A stretch of 64,000 nt of DNA from an uncultured Roseburia sp. (GTDB lineage: Bacteria > Bacillota > Clostridia > Lachnospirales > Lachnospiraceae), in the NCBI GenBank assembly GCA_910587865.1, contig CAJUNX010000006.1, positions 37,474-101,473 on the forward strand, written 5' to 3'. Numbering within the stretch: the stretch's first letter is position 1; each line of letters starts with the position of its first letter. The notes under the pieces are model-generated. The model saw only the letters and a program-made list of their open reading frames with translations. It did no database searches and was not told where the DNA came from. Both the position numbers and the translations under genes were made by a program. Shown one piece after another: positions 18,271-27,338 of this stretch.

Positions 18271-18603
18271 ATGGATATGGCTGTAGTTACAATCACAAAC
18301 GACAACTTTGAGACCGAGGTGCTGGCGGCGGATACGCCTGTGATCCTCGACTTCTGGGCGGACTGGTGCGGCCCGTGCAAGATGCAGGGCCCGATCTTTG
18401 ACGCGCTCGCGGAGGAGATGGACGGGAAGGTGAAGTTCGGCAAAGTCAACGTGGACGAGGAATCCGCACTGGCATTAAAATACCAGGTGATGAGTATCCC
18501 CACGATCATCGTGATGAACCACGGCGTGTTTCAGACAAAGGCGATCGGGCTGCAGACGAAGGAAGCGCTCATCGCGCTGCTCGACGGGTGCAAAGAGGAG
18601 TAG
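18271..18603 (+). CDS. trxA: Thioredoxin
   Basis: The 110-aa cytoplasmic protein has the redox motif WADWCGPCKM and the cis-proline region MSIPTIIVM. It reduces disulfides in target proteins and is itself reduced by thioredoxin reductase, which is not encoded nearby. AAAGGGG lies just upstream of ATG 18271; an ATG two codons further in is an equal alternative. The C-terminal part GVFQTKAIGLQTKEAL is a little divergent from housekeeping TrxA, so this may be one of several thioredoxins in the genome. A GC-rich hairpin in the following gap (GGGGCT ... AGCCCC) could end its transcript. Confidence 0.94.
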   Translation: MDMAVVTITNDNFETEVLAADTPVILDFWADWCGPCKMQGPIFDALAEEMDGKVKFGKVNVDEESALALKYQVMSIPTIIVMNHGVFQTKAIGLQTKEALIALLDGCKEE

Positions 18604-18864
18604 GGACGATCGGCGACCGGTACAATTTGCAGGGACAAAAAGCGGGGCTTTCGGCACATGACGTGACCGGGAGCCCCATTTTCAGGCCTGAAAAGGAACA
18701 GCTCTGAGCTTGATTCGGATGCTTTTCGGCAGGAAAATATGGATTCATGGAATTCCATATGGTAAAATGAAGATAAGCGAAGACATTGGAAAGCGAAGTG
18801 TCGGTCAGTGTAATTTTGCCGGGACGCTGAAAGAATCGTTTTCCGGAACGGAGGAGTTTCTTCA

Positions 18865-19587
18865 TTGAGACGGATACTAATGATTGAGGATGACGATGCA
18901 ATTATATACAGCCTCTCGGAGTATTTCAGGGAGGAAGGATTTCTGGCGGATGCGGTGCGCTCACTGCGGGAAACAGAAACGATAAATATCGATATATACT
19001 GCCTGATCCTGCTCGATCTCGGTCTGCCGGACGGGGACGGATGGACGTTTCTGACCCGGCATTTTACCGGCGGGAACCCCTTGTATGCCGGGGAGAAAGC
19101 AGTCATGAACAGAGCCGTCGTTCCGCCGGTCATCATCCTGACTGCGCGCGACGGGGATGCGGACATCATGCGGGGGCTGGACATGGGGGCGGACGATTAT
19201 GTGACCAAACCCTTCCGGGCGGGCGTGCTGCTGTCGCGCGTCCGCGCGGTGCTGCGCCGCCGGGAGCGGATGGAGCCGGGGGAGACGCTCTCCTGCGGAG
19301 AGCTCCTTTTGAATAAGACGACGACCACAGCGACGATCGGGGGAACGCCACTTGTCCTCACGGCAGGGGAATTCCGGCTGCTGATATATTTCATGGAGAA
19401 CCGCGGCCGCACGCTGACGCGTAATGCGCTGCTGACGCATCTGTGGGACAGTGACGGGGCGTTTGTCAACGACAATACACTGACGGTCACGATCAGGCGC
19501 CTGCGGGAGAAGCTCGGGGAGGAAGGCAGGCAGATGCTAAAGACCGTGCGAGGGATCGGCTACCGGATGGAGGCGTGTGATGACTGA
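18865..19587 (+). CDS. OmpR/PhoB-type response regulator
   Basis: The 240-aa protein has a receiver domain (phospho-acceptor Asp51 in LLDLGLPDGDG, ILTARD, DYVTKPF) and a winged-helix DNA-binding domain (LTAGEFRLLIYFMENRGRTLTR, TVRGIGYRME). It starts at TTG 18865, eight bases after GGAGGAG; no ATG fits. The receiver has about 16 extra residues between the phosphorylation loop and the LTA strand (RHFTGGNPLYAGEKAVMN region). The stop codon overlaps the start of the kinase gene. With the kinase and ABC genes it forms a sensing and detoxification module, so its target is probably the ABC gene pair at 20921-24390. Confidence 0.94.
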   Translation: MRRILMIEDDDAIIYSLSEYFREEGFLADAVRSLRETETINIDIYCLILLDLGLPDGDGWTFLTRHFTGGNPLYAGEKAVMNRAVVPPVIILTARDGDADIMRGLDMGADDYVTKPFRAGVLLSRVRAVLRRRERMEPGETLSCGELLLNKTTTTATIGGTPLVLTAGEFRLLIYFMENRGRTLTRNALLTHLWDSDGAFVNDNTLTVTIRRLREKLGEEGRQMLKTVRGIGYRMEACDD

Positions 19588-20770
19588 AAGAAAAAGAGAG
19601 GTTCTGTTGCTGGCAGCGGTGTTTGCTGTCAGTTTTTGTTTTGCCGGAATGCTGCTGCTCGGGAGCTACCGCTGGAATGAGAGCCTGTTTTATGAGCGGA
19701 TCTCGGCTGCTGCGGCTTCCTGCGACGGGGCGGAAGAGATTATGCGGGCGTTAAAGGATCCGGCGGGCTGCGATATCGGGGCGGGGCGGGAGCTGCTGCG
19801 CCGCTACGGCTACGAGGGACGCCTGCCCGCCGGACAGCTGTATCCCGCGGCTGCCGGCATCGGGCTGCTGTTTGCCACAGCGGTCGCCGCGGCGTTCGCG
19901 TGGCATGCGGCGGGGAGCAGGAAGCGGCTGCGGAGGCGCACGGAGGAGCTGACCGGGTATTTGCGGCAGGTGGAGGAGGGCGGCTACACGATTTCACTGG
20001 AACGCAGGCAGGATTTGTTTTCTGGCCTTGAGGACGAGATTTACAAGACCGTGCTTGCGCTGCGTGAGAGCCGGGAGCGGCTTGGGCGGGAAAAGGAGAC
20101 GCTCGCGCAGAATCTCGCGGACATTTCCCATCAGTTTAAGACGCCTCTCACGTCCATTGCGGTGCTGAGTGAGCTCTTAGAGCGCCATGCAGCCGGTTCG
20201 GAGGATGCGGAGCTGATCCGCAGGCTCGCAGAGCAGATCGAACGGCTCACGACCCTGACCTCCGTGCTGCTGACGCTGTCGCGGGCGGATGCCGGAGCGA
20301 TTACGTTTGACATTAGAAATGTGCCGGTGAGTGAGCTGACGGAGTGCAGCCTGGCAGCCGTCTCGCCGCTTTTGGAGAGGCGGGGGCAGCGTGCAAAGGT
20401 GCTGTGGGACGGCGGAACGCATGAGGTGTTCCTAAGCTGCGATCCGGGCTGGATGGAGGAGGCGCTTTCGAATCTGCTCAAGAATGCCTCGGAGCATGCG
20501 CCGGAACACACCGATATCTGTATACGTGTGCGGGACAACCCGGTTTTTACGGAGATTGCGGTCGAGGATGCAGGCCCCGGTTTTTCGAGGCGCGATCTGC
20601 GCTGCCTGTTTGAACGCTTTTACCGGGGAGAGCATGCCGCAAAGGACAGCACGGGCATCGGGCTTTCCCTGGCGAAGGCGCTGATCGAGGGCCAGAAGGG
20701 CGAGCTGCGCGCGGAGAACCGGAAGGAGGGAGGAGCCAGATTTCTGATAAAATTTTATAAGCATGTGTAA
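19580..20770 (+). CDS. Sensor histidine kinase
   Basis: The 396-aa membrane kinase has two helices (about residues 9-30 and 83-105) flanking a small external segment of about 50 residues. A linker follows, then the H-box DISHQFKTPLTSI, N-box LSNLLKNASEH, G1 box EDAGPGF and G2 box STGIGLSLAKAL. The short sensor suggests that it reads the state of the partner ABC permease or the membrane rather than a soluble ligand, as in Bce-type systems. It starts at ATG 19580 (a GTG lies one codon earlier) inside the 3' end of the regulator gene, so the two are co-translated. Confidence 0.94.
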   Translation: MTERKREVLLLAAVFAVSFCFAGMLLLGSYRWNESLFYERISAAAASCDGAEEIMRALKDPAGCDIGAGRELLRRYGYEGRLPAGQLYPAAAGIGLLFATAVAAAFAWHAAGSRKRLRRRTEELTGYLRQVEEGGYTISLERRQDLFSGLEDEIYKTVLALRESRERLGREKETLAQNLADISHQFKTPLTSIAVLSELLERHAAGSEDAELIRRLAEQIERLTTLTSVLLTLSRADAGAITFDIRNVPVSELTECSLAAVSPLLERRGQRAKVLWDGGTHEVFLSCDPGWMEEALSNLLKNASEHAPEHTDICIRVRDNPVFTEIAVEDAGPGFSRRDLRCLFERFYRGEHAAKDSTGIGLSLAKALIEGQKGELRAENRKEGGARFLIKFYKHV

Positions 20771-20920
20771 ATGTCACCGGAATGTCATGTTGGAGTGTTA
20801 AGCTTTAGAAGCCCGATTAAGGGAACGCACCGCTGCAGACAGCCGATAGCCGGTAGCGCTGAAAGGTTCCCGGAAGGGGCGGAAGGCCTGTAAGACGGCA
20901 TGAGAGGAAGGGGCAATGAT

Positions 20921-21604
20921 ATGGAAATCCTAAGATGTGAACAGTTGACAAAGATTTACGGCGCCGGGCAGACGCAGGTTACGGCGCTTGACGCGGTCGA
21001 CCTGACGGTGGAGATGGGGGAATTCGTGGCGATTACGGGAGCGTCGGGCTCCGGCAAATCCACGCTGCTGCATCTTTTGGGCGGAGTGGACCGGCCGGAT
21101 GACGGAAGAATCTGGATTGAGGGGACGGACATTGCGACGCTGAATGAAAAACAGCTCTCGATCTTTCGGCGGCGCAAGGTCGGGCTGGTCTACCAGTTTT
21201 ACAACCTGATTCCTTCGCTGGACGTCAGGCAGAATATCCTGCTGCCGATGCAGCTCGACAATCAGAGGCCGGACGAGAAGCGGTTTGCGGAGCTGACAGA
21301 GGTCTTAGGGCTTGCGGACCGTCTGACGTATCTGCCGAACCAGCTCTCGGGCGGGCAGCAGCAGAGGGCGGCGATCGCACGCGCGCTGATCTACCGCCCG
21401 GCGATTCTGCTGGCGGATGAGCCGACCGGAAACCTGGATAAGCGGAACTCGGAGGAGATCCTGGGTCTTTTAAAGCTGTCCAACAAAAAATATAAGCAGA
21501 CGATCCTCATGATCACGCACGACGAGAAAATCGCGCTGGAGGCGGATCGTGTGATCGCGATCGAGGATGGGCGGATCGTGAGCGACGAGGAGGTGGCGGG
21601 ATGA
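20921..21604 (+). CDS. ABC transporter ATP-binding protein (MacB/BceA type)
   Basis: The 227-aa ATPase has Walker A GASGSGKST, Q-loop YQFYNLIPSLDV, signature LSGGQQQRAAIARAL, Walker B ILLADEPTGNLD and switch histidine in MITHD. Sequence and length fit the subfamily that energises FtsX-type permeases for antimicrobial peptide or lipid-related export. ATG 20921 is preferred because AGGAAGGGG lies upstream; seven extra residues are possible from 20900. Its stop codon overlaps the permease start (ATGA). It lies 150 bp after the kinase gene, probably in the same regulon. Confidence 0.95.
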   Translation: MEILRCEQLTKIYGAGQTQVTALDAVDLTVEMGEFVAITGASGSGKSTLLHLLGGVDRPDDGRIWIEGTDIATLNEKQLSIFRRRKVGLVYQFYNLIPSLDVRQNILLPMQLDNQRPDEKRFAELTEVLGLADRLTYLPNQLSGGQQQRAAIARALIYRPAILLADEPTGNLDKRNSEEILGLLKLSNKKYKQTILMITHDEKIALEADRVIAIEDGRIVSDEEVAG

Positions 21605-24390
21605 GGACGCTGTTTGCATATACCTGGCAGATGGTCCGCAAAAATAAGCGGACATCCTGGTCGATTCTGATCTCTGTCCTGCTCGCATCCACGCTGCTTT
21701 GCGCGATGTGCACCTATGCCTGGACGCAGCTTAGGTGGCGCGTGGATATCGAGGAATACGAAAACGGCTCCTGGCACGGGGAGATCGGCGGGGAGATACC
21801 GGCGGAGCGGCTTTCGGTCGCAGAACAGAATCTGTACGTGGCGGCGACGATGATCAAGGGGCCCTACACCTGTCTGAAACTGTCGGAGGAGAGCCGCCTC
21901 CCCTATTTGCTGCTCCGCGATGCGGATGAGAATTACTGGACCTATATGGGAGAGCGGAACGCGATTCTGGAAGGTCATGTGCCAAATCGGCCGGGTGAGA
22001 TTGTGGTGTCAAAATCCTTTTTTGAGCAGAATCCGCAGTACCGGCTCGGCGATACAATCACGCTGCCGGCCGGGGAGCGGAGGCTGGGGGAGGATGCGCT
22101 CGATGTGATCGCCATCCGGCAGGAGGGGGAGACTTTTTTCCCGACCGGAGAGTCGGCGGTGACGCTGGTCGGAATAATGGATGTCACCACGAACACGACG
22201 ATCCCCGGATATTATGCGATGGGATTCCTGGACCGCGCGTCGCTCACCGGCGGCGAAGATCTGGTCATTTATGTAAAATTGAATGATATTCGTAAAACTT
22301 ACGAGGTCATGCCGCAGCTCGCCGATGCGATGGGGGTCGGGAAGGATGAGTACGGACGGTACGAAAATCATTTTTCCTATCACACGATGCTTCTGAGCCT
22401 GAATTTCGTGTTTCCGCCGGATATGGAGCTTCGCCTGGAAAACATCGGCGGGATCTTAAGCTACTGCGTGATTCTGCTGCTGCTTATGGGGACGTTTGCG
22501 ACGATCATATGCAGCGCATTCTGGGTGTCCGCCTCCGCACGGATGAAGCAGCTCGGGATGTTCCGCTCGATCGGGGCGACGCCGGGGCAGGTCGCGGCCT
22601 CTATCCTGATAGAGGGGCTGATCCTGTCGGTGTGTCCGATTCTGTTCAGCATCGGGATCGGATATGGATTTACGGCTGTCCTGATAAAATTATACAGTAA
22701 TATTGCGGGGGATTCGCTGTATTTTCCGATCACGGTCCGGTTTTCCCCGCTGATTGCACTCTTTGCCGCGCTGCTCTCGCTGATTACGGTTCTGCTCGCG
22801 GCGTTCTGGCCGGCGGTAAAGGTGGCGCGGCTCTCTCCGCTGGAGGCGATCCGGATGCAGGAGAGCGTTTCGGTGCGGCACCGGCGTCCGAAAAGACGGC
22901 GTTTGACGAAAACAAAGGAACGGAAGCATGTGGGAGTGCAGCAGCCTGTTTGGGGAACGGACAGCGTCGGGGAGTCCGGGCCCGTCCGGCAGGATGGAAG
23001 GCACTGGCGGCGCAGGATCAGACCGCGCGCTGGCATCGCGCGGCTGTCCGGATATGAGGCGGAGCTGGCGGAGGCATCGTATCGGGCGAACCGGCGGGCG
23101 TTTCGGGCGGGCATGCTGTCGCTGACGCTCTGCCTGATGCTTCTGATCGGATTTTTCGCCCTGATGAGCCTGAATGATTACTTAAGCGAGCGAAACCGCA
23201 GTGCGGATGAATACAATATCTATGCGCGGCTGGATATGATGACGGAAGCGGACCGGGAGCTGCTTGCCGGGTTGCAGGGGATCCCGGGTGAGGAGAAGAG
23301 TGTCTGCTACTGCGTGACGCGGCTGGCGTACTGGGCCTCGCCGGAACAGGAGACAGAGGAATTCCGGGAGCGCGGCGGATTTGCGGGGCTGGATCTGAAC
23401 CGGTGGGCGCTGGTGGAGCGCGACGGAACGTACCGGGTCCGTGTCTGGCTCTACGGGGTGCAGGAGGAATTTTTTGACGCGTACTGCCGCAGGCTGGGGC
23501 TGGATCCGGCTGAATTCTACCGGACGGACCGGGTGCGGGCGGTCGCACAGAGCATGGCGCCGCTATACCCGGAAGTGGTGAACAACGCGGAGAAATCAGA
23601 TCTGTCCTACCCGCACCTGACGTTTTCCGCCGGGGAGGAGCTGCTCTGCCTGGAGAAGACGGAGGATTCTGTCGAGGGCGATGCCAGGATTCCCATCGAG
23701 GTCGGTGCTGTCGCGGAATACGCCCCGGAGCTTGGCGATATCCGGAATTCTTATACCGTGAATCTGTATCTGCCGCTGGAGGTCTATTATTCCGTGATCG
23801 CACAGCTTTCCGGGGAACAGGCGGGAGGATATAATACAATTGTAAAAGTGAAAACGGCGCCGGAGGACGACCTCGCCGTGACGGACCGGATCACAGCGCT
23901 GTGTGATTCGGTGATGGCGGGCGAGGATATCTATATCACGAGTACGGCGAAGGAGCAGGAGGAAAACGCGGCGGGAATGCGGGCGATGGGACTGGTGATG
24001 AACTGCATCGGCCTTCTCCTCGGCCTGATTGGCGTCTCGAATACGCTCTCGGCGGTCTCGCACATTATGCTGCGGCGCCGCAGGGAATTTGCGATGCTCC
24101 GCTCCGTCGGGATGGATGCGGACGGCGTGCGGCGGCTGCTTCTGCTGGAGGGAATCCGCATGGCAGTGACGCCGGTTGCGGCCGCGATCACGGTGTCCGT
24201 CGCGATCCTCGCAGCGCTCATGCACATCGTGGACGTGTCCTGGGGAGCCTTTCTGCCCTGGCTGCCGTGGGGAAAGATCCTTGGCTGCATCACGGCCGTG
24301 ATCCTCGCAGTGGCGGCGTCCTATCAGCTCTGCGCCGGGCGGATAAAAAAAGACACAATCATCGAGGCGGTGCGGGAGGAGACTGTGTGA
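21601..24390 (+). CDS. ABC transporter permease with two FtsX-like halves
   Basis: The 929-aa membrane protein has a first helix near residues 18-40, an external domain of about 220 residues, three helices ending near residue 405, a long basic cytoplasmic linker (about 415-490), a second anchor helix near 505-525, a second external domain of about 270 residues and three final helices. This is the duplicated FtsX/MacB layout rather than the ten-helix BceB form. Such pumps remove peptide antibiotics or handle lipoproteins using mechanical force. The RR-HK-ATPase-permease order suggests an inducible resistance module; no ligand can be named. Starts within the ATPase stop codon. Confidence 0.9.
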   Translation: MRTLFAYTWQMVRKNKRTSWSILISVLLASTLLCAMCTYAWTQLRWRVDIEEYENGSWHGEIGGEIPAERLSVAEQNLYVAATMIKGPYTCLKLSEESRLPYLLLRDADENYWTYMGERNAILEGHVPNRPGEIVVSKSFFEQNPQYRLGDTITLPAGERRLGEDALDVIAIRQEGETFFPTGESAVTLVGIMDVTTNTTIPGYYAMGFLDRASLTGGEDLVIYVKLNDIRKTYEVMPQLADAMGVGKDEYGRYENHFSYHTMLLSLNFVFPPDMELRLENIGGILSYCVILLLLMGTFATIICSAFWVSASARMKQLGMFRSIGATPGQVAASILIEGLILSVCPILFSIGIGYGFTAVLIKLYSNIAGDSLYFPITVRFSPLIALFAALLSLITVLLAAFWPAVKVARLSPLEAIRMQESVSVRHRRPKRRRLTKTKERKHVGVQQPVWGTDSVGESGPVRQDGRHWRRRIRPRAGIARLSGYEAELAEASYRANRRAFRAGMLSLTLCLMLLIGFFALMSLNDYLSERNRSADEYNIYARLDMMTEADRELLAGLQGIPGEEKSVCYCVTRLAYWASPEQETEEFRERGGFAGLDLNRWALVERDGTYRVRVWLYGVQEEFFDAYCRRLGLDPAEFYRTDRVRAVAQSMAPLYPEVVNNAEKSDLSYPHLTFSAGEELLCLEKTEDSVEGDARIPIEVGAVAEYAPELGDIRNSYTVNLYLPLEVYYSVIAQLSGEQAGGYNTIVKVKTAPEDDLAVTDRITALCDSVMAGEDIYITSTAKEQEENAAGMRAMGLVMNCIGLLLGLIGVSNTLSAVSHIMLRRRREFAMLRSVGMDADGVRRLLLLEGIRMAVTPVAAAITVSVAILAALMHIVDVSWGAFLPWLPWGKILGCITAVILAVAASYQLCAGRIKKDTIIEAVREETV

Positions 24391-24587
24391 CGGTGCGGCA
24401 GAGAGTGTGTTTCCTGAAAATGAATGTCTGATAGCGGTTGTCATGGAATGGCCGGCGATTATGTATTATCCGGAGAAATGACGCTGTATACCAGTATTGC
24501 GACTGCTGTCTTCTGTATAGTTGGTTCAGGCTGGTTTGCGCGAAGTTCGGACAGGGAAAGGCGCCTGTAGTTGAACCGGGATGTCCA

Positions 24588-24656
24588 AAGAGCGGTGCGG
24601 AAGCATATGCGATGCAGTATCAGGCACTGGAACGCATTATAAATCACATATTATGA
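24588..24656 (+). pseudogene. C-terminal remnant of a sugar phosphate isomerase/epimerase
   Basis: The last 22 codons before the TGA at 24654 read KSGAEAYAMQYQALERII..., which closely matches the end of the intact gene at 25054-25929 (KDGAEGYAMQYRALCGIL...). Nothing upstream in any frame restores the rest of the protein. It is therefore the tail of a lost paralogue. It abuts the palindromic element that starts about 24645. Confidence 0.65.
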
Positions 24657-24856
24657 TGTTGGGGTCAAAAGCATCTGACCCCATGATGCCTTCGGATTTC
24701 TGCGTGTTTCACACTCCCGAAATCCGAAAAACATTCGAAATCCGCTTATGTTCCTGTGGAAAACAGCTGCTTTCTCATGTTTGGCGGGTCACAAAGTCAT
24801 GCTTTTTCATGCAGGCGTGAAACACATGACCTTTTGACCCTGGCATCATATTATAA
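24645..24856. repeat. Palindromic dispersed element with about 25-bp imperfect terminal inverted repeats
   Basis: The left end (ATTATGATGTTGGGGTCAAAAG, here 24649-24670) is the reverse complement of the right end (CTTTTGACCCTGGCATCATA, 24831-24850) with a few mismatches. The interior holds ATGCCTTCGGATTTCTGCG and GAAATCCGAAAAA, which recur in a shorter copy at about 37436-37536; the right boundary CCCTGGCATCATATTA is identical in both. No protein is encoded. This looks like a MITE-like or repetitive palindromic sequence. Confidence 0.65.
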
Positions 24857-24923
24857 AATTTTGTATATGATATCGGTGGTGATTCATAATATTTTTACTG
24901 ATATTCATAAAAATTTTTCTCGC

Positions 24924-24975
24924 AAGACTGCCTCTGGTATGATATAATTGCTTGTATACAAGGGGCAGTCTTTTT
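24924..24975 (+). promoter_or_regulatory. -10 box and CTTGTATACAAG operator candidate inside a hairpin, before the isomerase/oxidoreductase operon
   Basis: TATAAT (24943-24948) is followed by the perfect 12-bp palindrome CTTGTATACAAG (24951-24962) at the expected transcription start, a typical repressor position; the TTGTATACAA core is of the kind bound by GntR-family regulators. AAGACTGCC (24924-24932) and GGCAGTCTT (24964-24972) flank these, followed by a short T-run, and may end transcripts coming from upstream. Confidence 0.5.
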
Positions 24976-25053
24976 GTTTTTCGGGAAAATGCTGTACCGG
25001 AATGCTCTTTTGCGGGCATTTTGTATGAATTTTGGGGAAAGGAAGGTATTGGG

Positions 25054-25929
25054 ATGAAGGAACGTCTGGTGATTTCCGGATTTGCGGACGAGATCAGCTC
25101 CGACTTTGACGCGCAGTTAAAGACAGTGACAGAGCTCGGGATGAAGTATATCTCCCTGCGCTCCGCGGACGGAAAGGGAATCGCGGATTACACAGTGGAG
25201 GAAGTGAGGGAAAGGCTTGTGCCGCGGCTTGACGCGGCCGGGGTGAAGGTATCCTCCATCGGCTCGCCGATCGGGAAGGTCGGGATCGCGGATGAGGAAG
25301 GGTTTCAAAAGCAGCTTGCGCGGCTTGATGAGCTCTGCCGGATCGCACGGCTTCTGGAGTGTCGTTTTATCCGCATGTTCAGCTTCTTTATGCCGGAGGG
25401 GGCGAATCCGGCGGATTACCGCGAGGCGGTTTTGGAGAAGATGAAACAGTTTCTTGATGTGGCAAGGCAATATGACGTGGTTCTGATGCATGAGAATGAA
25501 AAGGACATCTACGGCGATACAGGAGCACGCTGTCTGGATCTGATGGAGAGCATCGACGACCCGCTTTTCCAGAGCGCGTTTGACTTTGCCAATTTCGTTC
25601 AGTGCGGGGAGGATCCCGCCGCATGCTGGGATCTGCTGCATGAGTATATTGTATACATACATATTAAGGACGCGGTTTCGAATGACAATGAAAATGTCGT
25701 CTGCGGGACCGGCGAAGGGAAGATTAAAGAGCTTCTCGACCGTGCGGTCAATCAGGAAGGGTATGAGGGTTTCCTGACGCTTGAGCCGCATCTGGTGCTG
25801 TTCGACTCGCTGGCATCTTTAGAGACGACGGATGCGAAGAACATCATTAAGGAGAACAAGGCGAAGGACGGCGCGGAGGGGTATGCGATGCAGTACCGCG
25901 CGCTCTGCGGCATTCTGGATGAGATCTGA
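25054..25929 (+). CDS. Sugar phosphate isomerase/epimerase (xylose-isomerase-like TIM barrel)
   Basis: The 291-aa protein has the AP-endonuclease-2/IolE-like TIM barrel. Metal-ligand regions are visible as LMHENEKDIYG, FDFANFVQCGE, YIHIKDAV and LTLEPHL. Enzymes of this type isomerise or epimerise sugars, inosose or keto-sugar derivatives with a divalent metal. ATG 25054 follows GGAAGG; a longer in-frame version from a start at 24952 lacks a ribosome-binding site and would begin inside the hairpin. It opens an operon with two Gfo/Idh/MocA oxidoreductases and another isomerase, a combination used for inositol, unusual sugars or glycoside cleavage by oxidation. Substrate unknown. Confidence 0.88.
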   Translation: MKERLVISGFADEISSDFDAQLKTVTELGMKYISLRSADGKGIADYTVEEVRERLVPRLDAAGVKVSSIGSPIGKVGIADEEGFQKQLARLDELCRIARLLECRFIRMFSFFMPEGANPADYREAVLEKMKQFLDVARQYDVVLMHENEKDIYGDTGARCLDLMESIDDPLFQSAFDFANFVQCGEDPAACWDLLHEYIVYIHIKDAVSNDNENVVCGTGEGKIKELLDRAVNQEGYEGFLTLEPHLVLFDSLASLETTDAKNIIKENKAKDGAEGYAMQYRALCGILDEI

Positions 25930-26033
25930 CCAGAGAGCTGAGTATGGCTGAAAACGTTTAGCCGTCCTTTGCGACATGGGCTGAACGATCATTTTCATGT
26001 AAAAGAAGAATAGAAGAAAAGGAGAAGAGGACT

Positions 26034-27227
26034 ATGGACAAGAAGATTCGTTTCGGACTGATCGGAATCGGTGCGCAGGGGGGCGCATATGCAGGCTTTC
26101 TGACGGGAAAAGCAGGATTCCCGGGGATGCCGGCGCCGGAGTGCCCGCCGCACTGCGCGCTGGGGGCGCTGTGTGACACCGACCCGGCCAAGGAGGCAAT
26201 GTGCAAAGAAAAATATCCGGAATATCCGTTTTACACGGACTGGAAAGAGATGGTTGCATCGGGGAATGTGGATGCGGTGATCACGACGGTGCCGCATTAT
26301 CTGCACACCGAGATCGCGATCTACTGCCTCGAGCACGGCATGCATGTGCTGGTTGAGAAGCCTGCGGGCGTTTATTCCAAAGAAGTGCGTCTGATGAATG
26401 AGTGTGCGGCGGCGCATCCGGAAGTATCCTTCGGCGTGATGTTTAATCAGAGAACCAATGTTTTATATCAGAAGGTAAAAGAGCTGATCGCATCCGGTGA
26501 ACTCGGCGAGATCCGCCGTACCAGCTGGATCATCAATTCCTGGTGGCGTCCGGACAGCTACTACCGTCAGAGTGACTGGCGTGCAACCTGGGGCGGAGAG
26601 GGCGGCGGCGTCCTTGTCAACCAGGCTCCGCATCAGCTGGATCTGTGGCAGTGGATGTGCGGCGTGCCGAATAAGGTTTACGCGAAGTGCCTGTATGGCT
26701 GCCACAGGGATATCGTGGTGGAGAATGACGTCACGGTTGTGACGGGGTATCCGAACGGTGCGACCGGGTCCTTTGTCACCTGTACGCATGACGCGATCGG
26801 AACCGACCGTCTGGAGATCGACCTTGACGGCGGAAAGATCGTTGTGGACAACAGCAAAACGGCAACCGTATACCGCATGAACAAGACCGAGAGTGAGATG
26901 AACGATACCATGAGTATGATGGAGGTCGCACAGCTGACATCCGGTAATTCCGCGGGCGGCGGCCTGTATACAACGGAGACGTTTGAGAACACGGACGGCT
27001 GGGGGAAACAGCACACGACGGTCATGGAGAATTTCGCGATGAATATCCTTGAGGGGACACCGCTTCTGGCTCCGGGTTCCGACGGCATCAACGGTGTGAA
27101 CCTGGCCAATGCGATCCTGCTTTCCTCCTGGCTCGAAAAGGAAGTTGATCTTCCGGTGGATGAGGATCTCTATCTCGCGGAGCTGAATAAGAAGATCGCG
27201 GAAGAGGGCAAATTCCCGACGAGATAA
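26034..27227 (+). CDS. Gfo/Idh/MocA-family NAD(P)-dependent oxidoreductase
   Basis: The 397-aa protein starts with a Rossmann fold (GLIGIGAQGGAYAGFL) and carries the family motif EKPAGVY near residue 105, then the C-terminal alpha/beta dimerisation and substrate domain (GGVLVNQAPHQLDLWQW, with the conserved catalytic-type histidine pair). Members oxidise a hydroxyl of a sugar or cyclitol with NAD(P). It is longer than the next gene product because of an extra segment around residues 285-320. Preceded by AAAGGAGAAGAGGACT. Second gene of the operon starting at 25054. Confidence 0.92.
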   Translation: MDKKIRFGLIGIGAQGGAYAGFLTGKAGFPGMPAPECPPHCALGALCDTDPAKEAMCKEKYPEYPFYTDWKEMVASGNVDAVITTVPHYLHTEIAIYCLEHGMHVLVEKPAGVYSKEVRLMNECAAAHPEVSFGVMFNQRTNVLYQKVKELIASGELGEIRRTSWIINSWWRPDSYYRQSDWRATWGGEGGGVLVNQAPHQLDLWQWMCGVPNKVYAKCLYGCHRDIVVENDVTVVTGYPNGATGSFVTCTHDAIGTDRLEIDLDGGKIVVDNSKTATVYRMNKTESEMNDTMSMMEVAQLTSGNSAGGGLYTTETFENTDGWGKQHTTVMENFAMNILEGTPLLAPGSDGINGVNLANAILLSSWLEKEVDLPVDEDLYLAELNKKIAEEGKFPTR

Positions 27228-27338
27228 AAAGACAGTGTGCGGACGGCTTTTCGCAGCGCAGGATGTCCGCAGAAAATGTGACGCCGGTCCGCCGTCTGCG
27301 TAAAATGCGGCGGCTGCCGGCGGAGAAATGAGGCAAAT

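Larger units (their letters stand above)
24391..25053. other. 663-bp gap: isomerase remnant, palindromic element, promoter
   Basis: From left to right the gap holds about 190 bp without recognisable content, the isomerase tail at 24588-24656, the palindromic element to about 24856, an AT-rich stretch, then a -10 box, a palindromic operator candidate and a hairpin in front of the operon at 25054. No intact gene is supported here. Confidence 0.6.
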
